Source of the DNA: Achatina immaculata
Taxonomy: Eukaryota > Mollusca > Gastropoda > Stylommatophora > Achatinidae
Length of the DNA stretch: 64,000 bases
NCBI GenBank assembly: GCA_009760885.1
Contig: CM019716.1
Location: forward strand, 8,626,438 to 8,690,437
Direction: 5' to 3'
A model generated the notes under the pieces. That model ran no database searches, had not been told where the DNA came from, and saw nothing but the letters and a program-made list of their open reading frames with translations. The translations under genes and the position numbers were made by a program. Numbering within the stretch: position 1 is the first letter of the stretch; each line of letters starts with the position of its first letter. Positions 54,363 through 62,799 of the stretch are shown here, piece by piece.

Positions 54363-54597
54363 AACTCAGAACTTTAGAAGTACATAAAGACTTATTCGTA
54401 GGCTTCATTGACTATGCAAAAGTATTTGATAAAGTAAAACATGATGAAATTGTGAAAAATTTTAGATGATATAAATATTGCTGGCAAAAGATCTGAAAAA
54501 TAAGAAAGAACAAGTATTGGAATCAAGATGCAGTCATCAGGGTAGAAAACTGATACTCAAACATCAACCAATAAAGTGAGGAGTTTGGCAAGGTTGT
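54363..54597 (+). pseudogene. RTE family A/E-like RT, left part (motif A to B)
   Basis: LFVGFIDYAKVFDKVKHDEI is motif A. After shifts, a degraded QGVRQGC-like motif B reads into GGCAAGGTTGT, the target site of the following Penelope-like insertion. The copy resumes at 55568 with VLLLDLF and NNLXYANDTLLITKHENH (motif C as YAND). Confidence 0.6.
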
Positions 54598-55556
54598 AAC
54601 ACATGAATAACTAGTGTATAAATATACACAACTAAGTATATAACTATACATGAAGACACTGCAGAAACATGTGATAACAATGTAAATGGAAACCAAATGT
54701 TAAGGCATCCTTGTCGACAGCCACCTGAAGTGGAATCTTACATATGTTGGCATCAGACAGTGTAACCACCCTTGCTCTGTTACTGCCCTGTAGTTTGTGA
54801 AACAAAAATGATCATCTTTCCCAAAGCTATCTTCACTCTCCATAAGGGATTCACATGTGAGTCCCATAATGTGGCATATGTCATAGTAAGCAAAAAGATG
54901 CAGGATAACTTATGTTAGTGAAGCTGGTCTCAGGTTAGGTGACCACATGCAGAAACATATGTATGATATCATCTAGTATGCCACAGAGACAAATCTGATT
55001 TTCTGGTAACAGCCATCAAACAATGCCATATCAGTGGCAGAAGCCACTTACTGCTTGAGAAGCACTATATTCAGGAATATGGGACGCTGGAACCATGTGG
55101 TTTGAACTCGCAATTCAGCTACACCTAACATTCCCATCTTCCACAATATATTCCCTCTGCACCAAGTTCCACTCCTTTCTCACTTGCTACACATATTTCA
55201 AAACATCTGTACGGCATCAGATTACAACCCCTCTACCCCACCTGCAATCACCTATTCCACCTTCTCCCCCTCTTTCAAATGTTACGACCCACTTATCACA
55301 TTCTCCATTTAAACATTCTCAGCACTCCACCATACACATTTCTGGACACAAGTCACAGCTAAGCGCTCCATTTATTTTATTCAATTTTTTTTTTTATATT
55401 CCTACTTTTTACATACCATTCATGTGAATTTATATTTTATCTTCTTTATTTCTTCATCCTGTGTGTTTTTGCGTGATTAACATTCACACCAAAACATCAC
55501 AGCAGTGTCATTAATTAATAAAACTGTTCCTCCTTTTTTCCTAGTTTATACATTTA
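54598..55556 (+). mobile_element. Penelope-like element 5 with GIY-YIG remnants (11-bp TSD)
   Basis: GGCAAGGTTGT (54587-54597) and GGAAAGGTTGT (55557-55567) flank it, splitting an RT gene between motifs B and C. After the shared left end the text carries FTCESHNVAYVIVSKK, then RITYVSEAGLRLGDHMQKHM + YDI, the C-terminal GIY-YIG endonuclease pattern of Penelope-like elements (YVGETGRRLGDR), with stops and shifts. HYIQEYGTLEPCGLNSQFSY and a proline/leucine-rich stretch follow, as is usual before the terminal repeat. The RT is missing. Confidence 0.8.
55469..55501 (+). ncRNA. decayed hammerhead-like site (Penelope-like element 5)
   Basis: TTGCGTGATTAACATTCACA then CCAAAACATCAC aligns with the motif at 34219, but both stem II arms and GAAAC are changed. 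Listed only as a homologue of the other sites. Confidence 0.2.
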
Positions 55557-55567
55557 GGAAAGGTTGT

Positions 55568-55740
55568 GTCCTCTTGCTAGATTTGTTTTAATTGTACAGT
55601 TAAAATATCCTGAGAGAAATTAAAAATAAATCAGGAATTTGAATTGCAGCGTTCATTGCGAACAATCTGTGATATGCAAATGATACGTTACTAATAACAA
55701 AACATGAAAATCATCTATACACATAATTAAATATAGTTGT
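55568..55740 (+). pseudogene. RTE family A/E-like RT, right part (motif C)
   Basis: Continuation of 54363-54597: VLLLDLF, NILREIKNKSGI, NNLXYANDTLLITKHENHLY. It ends near 55740, where a separate RTE-A fragment starts. Confidence 0.55.
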
Positions 55741-55745
55741 AAAAG

Positions 55746-56143
55746 GCATCATAGATGCCATCAATGACATGAAGAAAGGAAAACCAACTGGGCTTTATAA
55801 TATAACAATAGAAGAAATGGAGGTGCTAGAGGGGACAGGAATAAAAATAATAACCAGGTTACTGAATGACATTTATAGCAGTGGTTATATGCCCAGTGAC
55901 CTGCTTAAATCCACGTTTATAGCACTACCAAAGAAACCAGCTGCAAAGGAATGTGAGGACCACAGGACTATCAGCCTCTCATGTCACATAACAAAGCTAC
56001 TTCTGAGAATTATTATGAGAAGAACAAGGAAAAGGATAAAAATGGAAATAGCAGATGAACAGTTTGGATTTGTTGAAGGAAAGGGAGCACACAATGCCAT
56101 TTATGCTTTTCAAACACTAACAGAAAGAGCTTTAGAAGTACTT
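55746..56143 (+). pseudogene. RTE family A, N-terminal RT fragment
   Basis: The frame INDMKKGKPTGLYNITIEEM, then KIITRLLNDIYSSGYMPSDL, ALPKKPAAKECEDHRTISLS and EQFGFVEGKGAHNAIYAF, RALEVL is open for 125 codons (55769-56146). It breaks off at GCTTTAGAAGTAC, just before motif A. The copy at 59250 begins at the same point with GCTTTAGAATTACAG. Confidence 0.8.
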
Positions 56144-56149
56144 TGACTT

Positions 56150-56365
56150 TTCCAATCCCCAGTTTTACGAGTTTTCACTCTTTTTCCCTTATGCCAAATA
56201 ATGAAACATACAGGTCCTCTTCAGCTGTTCTACATCTCCATACAGAATGTCGGTGATTGAGGAGTTTGGTGGTATCAAGTTCTTCCAAAGGTCCTTCAGT
56301 GCACTGCAGTCCAGCAGTTGGTGTTTAACAGCTTCTTCTTCTTGTCTGTTGCAGTGCATGCAAGT
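56150..56365 (-). pseudogene. 3' coding end of an RNase H-bearing non-LTR element
   Basis: The minus strand reads CMHCNRQEEEAVKHQLLDCS, ALKDLWKNLIPPNSSITDIL, YGDVEQLKRTCMFHYL. This is the CxxC...H..C C-terminal zinc-knuckle-like region also seen at the end of the 655-codon frame at 47121 (LCTCAQVPQTVEHILQNC), but it is a different family. Confidence 0.65.
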
Positions 56366-56695
56366 GGAACGAATTCAAGAACAATGCAGAGATAAGACAG
56401 ATGACTGAACAACAACCAGTCTCATGGGTGATCAGGAAAAGGAGATGGACATATGTTGGTCACTTGATGAAAAGAAATGATCAGAGAATCCCAAAACAAG
56501 CTATCAAGTGGAACACAACAGGCAGAAGAAAAAGAGGCAGACCACGTGAAACTCTGAAGAGGACATTGTTAAGAGAGGCCAAATTAACAGGCATAAAATC
56601 CCTTGATGAGGTTGAAAGACTCACTGAAGACAGGAAAAATTGGCGAACTACTTTGTGAGCCCTAAGTGACGTTTAACGGCACGGGAAGGATATAA
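56366..56695 (+). pseudogene. RTE-like family C, C-terminal end
   Basis: The open frame 56401-56658 reads TEQQPVSWVIRKRRWTYVGH, LMKRNDQRIPKQAIKW, RRKRGRPRETLKRTLLREAK and LTGIKSLDEVERLTEDRKNW. The last block is the same one present alone at 12559. Start and end are 5'-truncated and tail-like. Confidence 0.85.
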
Positions 56696-56725
56696 GATAT
56701 AAGAAAGAAAAATCAACTACAGTTT

Positions 56726-56860
56726 TATCTAATGAACCTAGATAACAAAGTTTCATCTAATAACTTTAATAACATAACAAAGTTTCATCTAATAACTTTA
56801 ATAACATAACAAAGTTTCATCTAATAACTTTAATAACATAACAAAGTTTTATCTAATGAA
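56726..56860. repeat. 32-bp tandem repeat, about 4 copies
   Basis: Unit TCTAATAACTTTAATAACAT + AACAAAGTTTCA. The outer units read TCTAATGAACC. Confidence 0.9.
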
Positions 56861-57576
56861 CCTGTTCAGTGTTCCAATTAGTTTGTAGTTGTTAGTGTGC
56901 AAAATGTTGTGCTATGACAGAAAGTGTACAGCATTAAATCCACACCAAATCTGAAATGCTTTCTTGATGATTTATTTAATTTATCTCACCGTTGTTAATA
57001 ATTAAATGGCATGTACGGTTTTACTGAATGAAATTCCATATAGTTTGACATCATATTGTTGAATATTTTTCAATTATTTCTTCCACATCATTTGAAAATA
57101 GAATGTGTATAGGATGCCTCATGCACCTAAACTAATAGCATGACTCACTTCCACATTATACTAAAGTTGATTCTTAAGACCAAAGCTTATACATTTGCAA
57201 ACATATTTTTTACAATATGTATTTTTTTTTTAAATAATATACAAAACCAGCAAACATGTAACTGAAATAGTTTTCTTGACTGAAGTATATTTAGCTGGGT
57301 TTTTTTTTAATTGTAACTTGCATGCTGGTTAATTTCGTTATCTTATTACTATTACAGTTCCGAAGAAATATTTGATGTATGTAATTCATGACAGTGGAAT
57401 TTAATGGACTTATAAAATATTAATAACAGAACTGGTATTGGACATCAGATACTGAGATACATAGAAATGACTGGCCATGTGAGCAGAGTGTAGCTAGTGT
57501 CTCTAACATTTTCACCACATTTATCTGTTTTGTGTCATATTACTGTAACTTCTTTCATGGGCATTCTTTGTTCCAG
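56861..57576. other. intron, nothing assigned
   Basis: AT-rich sequence up to the acceptor of exon f. Confidence 0.4.
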
Positions 57577-57690
57577 TTAGATATCCCTCTGTTCTTCACT
57601 GCCCTGGAGCTCAAGCCTGTCATTGATATCTCTTTGTTGAAGGATGTCATCCCAGTTTTTCCAGTCAGAATTGATGCCCTGTTTTACAAG
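57577..57690 (+). CDS. ankyrin-repeat host gene, exon f (38 codons)
   Basis: The acceptor is CATTCTTTGTTCCAG and the donor is AAG|GTTTGC (weaker than the others). It is 114 nt, phase 0-0, and reads LDIPLFFTALELKPVIDISL, LKDVIPVFPVRIDALFYK. 'IPLFFTALE' fits the start of a further ankyrin-type repeat after ..GARVDITLRGENE in exon e. The second half is less typical and may mark the end of the repeat domain. Codon use and border quality support a real exon. The donor lowers confidence slightly. Confidence 0.75.
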
Positions 57691-57878
57691 GTTTGCTTTC
57701 TGCTAGTCACATTCTTTGAGAAACAACAGAGAGAAGAAGCTTGAAATTTTAAAAACACAAAGAGAGGAGAAGGTTAAGAAAAGGTAAAGAGATTAAAATT
57801 CTCATAGAATCACTAAGAGGAGAAAAAACCCTATACGAAGTGTGTTTCTCAGAGAAACTATAATTTTTATTTTTTATC
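57691..57878. other. intron, short unassigned part
   Basis: No feature. Confidence 0.3.
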
Positions 57879-57880
57879 TA

Positions 57881-59211
57881 TGAGGGGTTTTTAAAAAGTA
57901 ATGCAACACATCATTTTTTTCAGCTAATAATGAAGATAGAAGCATGAAATTTTGCCCACTTTAAATATGGCATGTGCCGATTGTGCGAACCAAATTGCGC
58001 CGCAACCAGCCAAAGAATATGGCTGCCCTGACCGTTGAAATGAAGCATGTTAGCAACTTGCAGTATAAGCAGCGAATTGTGATGGAATTTCTTGGTGCAG
58101 AGAAGGAAACTGTTGTGAACATTTACAAGTGTCTGTGTGATGTGTATGGAAGTTTTGCATTCGACAAGAATACTGTCAGTCCCTGGGTTCAGAGAATCAA
58201 AGAATCAATAATTGGAGATAAGGAGTTGCATGATCGGCCGTGCTGTAGACATCCTGCCACAGCCACCAAGGCAGAAATGTTAAAATGCATTGAGGGCATT
58301 ATTCTTACTGATAGGTGTATCACTACTTAACAGTTGGCTTTAAAGCTGTCAGTCAGCAATGGTAGTGCAAATGCAGTTATGAAAGCTCTCGGATTTTCTA
58401 AGGTTTGTGCAAGATGGGTTCCTTGAAGTCTCACAAATGAACATCGATTGCAAAGGAAAGCAATTTCTTCTGAATTGTTGGAGCGTTTCAGTGCTGAGGG
58501 AGAGAACTTTTTTGGCTAAGTTCGTAACAGGTGACGAAACCTGAGCACATCATTTTGAACCTGAGACAAAAAAGACAGTCAGTGGAGTGGCGTCATCTGC
58601 AGTCACCACAAAGAAAGAAATTTAAAACAACTCCTTCAGCTGGAAAGGTCATAATCACCATCTTTTGGGACATTTAAGGTGTGATTCTTGTGGATGTTAT
58701 GCCAAGAGGAGAGACAATCAGTTCACAAGCTTACATTAAGACATTGAAAAAACTCAATCAACATCTTCGCAGAGTTCAACTGAACAAGAACCCAGCAGAC
58801 CTGGTTCTCCTTCACAACAGTGCGCGCCCTAACACAAGTCTGGCAACACGGGAAGCAATCACCAAATTGCGTTGGACTGTACTAATAGTACTTTAGTCGC
58901 GATTTGGCACCCTCTGATTTCCATCTGTTTGATCCACTTAAAGATGCTCTTCGAGGTTTAAAATTTGAAAATGACGAAGGAGTGATTCACGCAGTGAAGA
59001 AATGGCTACATAATCAAGAGAAAAATCTGGTACGGGCTAGGAATATATGCACTTGTTTTGCACTGGCGTAAAGCTGTACAAGTTGATGGAGATTATGTTG
59101 AACAATACTGATGTTTACATGACCATGTAGATTGTGTATAAATTTCATGCTTTTTAATTAAACAGCTCCTGAGAAAAACGATGTGGTGCATTACTTTCTG
59201 AACACCCCTCA
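57881..59211 (+). mobile_element. mariner, subfamily 6, full-length but defective
   Basis: TIRs TGAGGGGTTTTTAAAAAGTA and TTACTTTCTGAACACCCCTCA, with TA at 57879-57880 and 59212-59213. Length is 1331 bp. The N-terminal frame is open at 57974-58330 (QYKQRIVMEFLGAEKETVVN, NTVSPWVQRIKE). The rest reads through shifts: ICARWVP-like, FEPETK-like, LVLLHNSARPNTSLATREAI (second Asp changed to N, HNS), and SRDLAPSDFHLFDPLKDALR (third Asp). Stops such as CITT* confirm decay. Confidence 0.92.
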
Positions 59212-59249
59212 TACTTTGTCTTGCAAAAGAAAGTTAACACTTTTGAAAA

Positions 59250-60385
59250 TTGTATGTTTTGAAAGAGCTTTAGAATTACAGAAAGATCTCTACTTATGCT
59301 TCATTGATTACACCAAGGCATTCGACAAGGTGAAACATAATGAAATTATTAAAATGTTTGAATTCATCAGTGTAGATGGCAAAAACCTGAGGATTGTAAA
59401 ACATCTATACTGACAGCAAGAAGCAGAAATTCGAGTTGAAAATAGAACTTGAAAATATCAACCTATAAAACAAAGAGTGCGACAAGGATGTATACTATCT
59501 CCAGACATTTTTTCTCTGTACAGCGAGAATATTCTAAGAACAATCATCACAGAACCAGGCATAAAAATTGGAGGATACAATATTAACAACCTTCGGTATG
59601 CTGACGACACAGTACTGATAGCTGACTACCAACAAGACCTGCAAAATCTCTTGGATAAAGTCGCCAAAGAAAGTGAACAGAAAGGCCTTACTTTGAACAT
59701 AAAAAAGACAGAGACTATGGTTATATCTAAGAAGCAGAATCCACCAACATGCAGTTTACAATTAAATGGAACTATTCTAAAGCAGGTGCAGAAATTTAAA
59801 TACCTTGGAGCAGTAATAACTTCAGATGGGAAATACAGAACAGAAATTAGGAACAGAATAGGCCAAACAAAGACTTCATTTCAGAGAATGAGAAACATAT
59901 TATCCAACACATCCTTATCAATGAATGTTAGAAAACGAGTCCTAAAATGCTATATTGAACCTATCTTATTATATGGAAGTGAGTCATGGACAATAGGCAG
60001 GTCTGCACAAAAATCGTTGGAAGCAGCATAAATATGGTTTATTAGAAGAATGTTGCAAATCCCCTGGACAGCAAAAATAACTAATGAAGAATGTATGAGA
60101 AGAGCTGGAGAGACAAAAAATCTTGTCAAAAAGATAAGAGAGACACAATGTACTTTCTTAGGACATGCAATGAGAAGAGGGGGCATTGAAAATATTATAA
60201 CAAGAGGAAAAATAGAAGGAAGAAGATCAAGAGGAACACCAAGAGAAATGATACTGGACAGTCTGACGGGATAGTGTGAGAGGAGATCACCGAGCTGAGC
60301 TGATGGCCTGCATGAAGGATCGTGTACTCTGGAGAAGCATAATAGTGAACGGCAGTCGGCACGGCACCTGATGATGATGATGATG
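59250..60385 (+). mobile_element. RTE family A, 3' half with intact YADD
   Basis: Begins at ERALELQKDLYLCFIDYTKA (motif A). The open frame 59477-60031 contains QGCILSPDIFSLYSENIL, LRYADDTVLIADYQQDLQ and LGAVITSDGKYRTEIRNRIG. 60050-60274 continues the C-terminus (CMRRAGETKNLVKKIR; GHAMRRGGIENIITRGKIEG). The element ends CACCTGATGATGATGATGATG. Few mutations, with stops near 59412 and 60031. It is 5'-truncated at the same coordinate where the 55746 fragment ends. Confidence 0.9.
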
Positions 60386-60539
60386 TTTTGAAAACTACTC
60401 ACTCAGTTTTGATGAAGTGAGTACATGTTAATCATTGAAAGTGGTAAAGGCATGAACAGTACTCCTCATTTGAAATGTAATTTTCATCACTCATTGTAAA
60501 TATTAGGTCATTGTGCTGAATTCGGCATCATTAGATCTG

Positions 60540-61395
60540 GATTAATTGCTGCTTTTTCATTATGCTGCAAACATATCACAGAATCAAAAAGAAATCAGAT
60601 TATCAGGTATATTAATGCCATGGCAAGAATTGCAGCTGTTGATGTGTCAGCCAATCAACTGTCTATCATTTGCAACGTTTTTAGCTAACAGGCATCACCA
60701 GAGACTGCCCAAGGTCAGGAAGATCAAGGGTAACCATGTAAAGGCAGGACAGATTTGTTCAAATTGTTCATTTGCAGAGCTTTTTCCAGCCTGCTCATAG
60801 TACATCTGACACCATAAATGCATTACTGAATAACACACATTTCACTGAACACTGTTTTACACTGTCTGAAGGAAGCAAACATATGGCCACACCAGCCTGT
60901 CCGGCCCCCTTGACTTCTGCCAAGCCAAATCCAGAACAGACTTCAGAGGACAAGCATGTACTTCAGATGGCCACAGAGGCAGTGACAGTCTGTTATGTTT
61001 TGAGCCGTGTCCAGATTCATGGTGGAAAGGCATGATGGTAGGATCAGGGTGTACAGATGTCCAGGTGAACAATATTCTCATAACTGAATCCAAGAGGTTT
61101 TGAACTTTGTTGGGGGCAGCATCATGATGTTTGGGAGAGGGGGGGGGGGGGGAATAACAAAATTTTAGAACACAACTGGTACCCTCATGGAGCAAGAGTA
61201 ACTACAACATTTCTCCCCTTCAAAACAATATTCATGTTCTGCATCCATGGTCAGCAGTATCACTTGACTTTAACCTTGTTGAACATCCATGGGATGTGCT
61301 TGACTGCTGTGTCCAAAACATCCCAAATCCATACTCTTGTACAGCTTGAAAATGAACTCGCACATGCTTGGGATAATTTTCCTCAAGCTGTAATC
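60540..61395 (+). pseudogene. Tc1-like transposase, strongly decayed
   Basis: A DCPRSGRSRVT linker segment, QDRFVQIVHL, FTEHCFTLSE, YRCPGEQYSHN, GGSIMMFG, then HPWSAVSLDFNLVEHPWDVL (third block, SPDLNPIEHLWD) are in correct Tc1 order. Frames change often. A run of 13 G lies at 61140-61152. Confidence 0.65.
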
Positions 61396-61397
61396 TA

Positions 61398-61500
61398 AAA
61401 AAAAATTATTAAGGATCTCTATAATGAATATGTTTGTGCAGTCAACACAGAAGAAAGAATGAGTGAATGGTTCCACATTGAAACAGGTGTGGAGCAACCA
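61398..61500 (+). pseudogene. RTE-like family C, internal RT fragment
   Basis: KIIKDLYNEYVCAVNTEERM + SEWFHIETGVEQ matches the segment between motifs A and B of the copy at 17040. About 100 bp only, truncated on both sides. Confidence 0.7.
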
Positions 61501-61571
61501 CTGTGAGCATCACCTCGCTTGTCTTTGAATTCTCTTTCTGTACTAACACACTAATCATTTCTGTTTTTCAG

Positions 61572-61673
61572 AAAATTTTGCTGCAATTGGACGCAAAATA
61601 TAAATGTTATGGGAGAAAATATAAAGTGTTAACATTCTTTTCAAGACAGTATATTTCATTAAAATTTTTTTAA
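61572..61673 (+). CDS. candidate last exon of the ankyrin-repeat gene (weak)
   Basis: A pyrimidine tract ending CATTTCTGTTTTTCAG is followed by AAA ATT TTG CTG CAA TTG GAC GCA. In phase 0, continuing from exon f, it reads KILLQLDAKYKCYGRKYKVL + TFFSRQYISLKFF and then TAA. The acceptor is good and the phase fits. The composition is AT-rich and the tail has little protein character, so chance is a serious alternative. No clear polyadenylation signal was assigned. Confidence 0.25.
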   Translation, partial: KILLQLDAKYKCYGRKYKVLTFFSRQYISLKFF

Positions 61674-61902
61674 GATAAATATGTGTAATAGTTTTATTTT
61701 TAACAAGTGTCAAAGGTGTCAGACGACTGCTTGACCTTTTCAAAATTCCCTTCAGCTTAGGCTGTGAAGTTCTCCAAAAACCTGTGAGACTTGTGGCAGT
61801 AAAAGATTAGTGGACTGTTCAATTTTCTTTGAGGAAAGTGTTCATTTTTTGGTATTGTTCACTGTCACATGATCAGGTGTTTGTGTATTTTGTTTACTCT
61901 TC
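61674..61902. other. unassigned
   Basis: No recognised feature. Confidence 0.3.
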
Positions 61903-62222
61903 CATGATCAGGTGTTTGATAGTAAATGATCAAGTGTTTGATAGTATATATAGAATTGTATAATGTAGTGTGGGTGAGAAACACATGATCAGATGTTTGA
62001 TAGTATATATAGAATTGTATAATGTAGTGTGGGTGAGAAACACATGATCAGGTGTTTGATAGTGTATATAGAATTGTATAATGTAGTGTGGGTGAGAAAC
62101 ACATGATCAGGTGTTTGATAGTGTATATATAGAATTGTATAATGTAGTGTGGGTGAGAAACACATGATCAAGTGTTTGATAGTGTATATAGAATTGTATA
62201 ATGTAGTGTGGGTGAGAAACAC
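61903..62222. repeat. 59-bp minisatellite, about 5 copies, joined to RTE-B
   Basis: Unit TCAGGTGTTTGATAGTGTAT, ATAGAATTGTATAATGTAGT, GTGGGTGAGAAACACATGA. The last unit runs into GAGAAACACATAAATGCC, which is the family B coding sequence. The array and the 5' edge of the retrotransposon therefore share GAGAAACACAT. Confidence 0.92.
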
Positions 62223-62605
62223 ATAAATGCCTTCGAATGTAAATGCTACAAAAGAGCTCTTCAAATATCATGGACACAAAAAAAAGAACAAATATATCAG
62301 TACTAGAAGAACTTAATACTGAAGAAGGCTGGCTGGTAAAGATGATTAAAGAGAGAAAACTTAAATATTTTGGACACATTAAACGACATGATAATCTAGA
62401 GAAGACCATCTTGGAAGGGTACATAATGGGAAAAATAAAGAGAGGAAGACCAAGGCGAAGATGGCTGCAAGACGTCATTGATGATCTGCAAATGGATGCA
62501 TCAGTGTCAGGCCATTTGCTCACAACCAGGAGGCCTACAGGAGTGCTGTTAAGGAGGCAAAGTTCATGGGACATGCAAATGAATGAGTGTGAGTGAGATT
62601 ATTAG
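62213..62605 (+). mobile_element. RTE family B, 3' end copy
   Basis: KHINAFECKCYKRALQISWT, one frameshift, then the open frame 62243-62596: TNISVLEELNTEEGWLVKMI, KERKLKYFGHIKRHDNLEKT, KRGRPRRRWLQDVIDDLQM, RPTGVLLRRQSSWDMQMNE. The tail is GAATGAGTGTGAGTG. 5'-truncated exactly at the minisatellite. Confidence 0.88.
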
Positions 62606-62799
62606 AATTTAAGACTCAGTCAACTGAATTATGGCACTTTAAAGACTTGACTTGAAGATGAAGAATAGCAATGCAGACTTGATTTTGAACTTGATATTTT
62701 TTGCTCAGCTGACTCAGTGGCTTAGCCACAACATGGTATTAATAAGATAGCATATGCCTCAAGTATATTAGAGGAATCAGTCAGTCAAGTGCCATGCCG
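62606..62799. other. unassigned, with ACTTGACTTG-type repeat
   Basis: GGCACTTTAAAGACTTGACTTG matches 44035-44055 (CACTTTAAAAGACTTGACTTG), an interspersed repeat of unknown class. Confidence 0.4.

Noticed and set aside
54598..55556. GIY-YIG remnant considered as a host or homing endonuclease
   Set aside because: The C-terminal pattern, the shared terminal sequences with four coding-free relatives and the TSD all point to a Penelope-like element.
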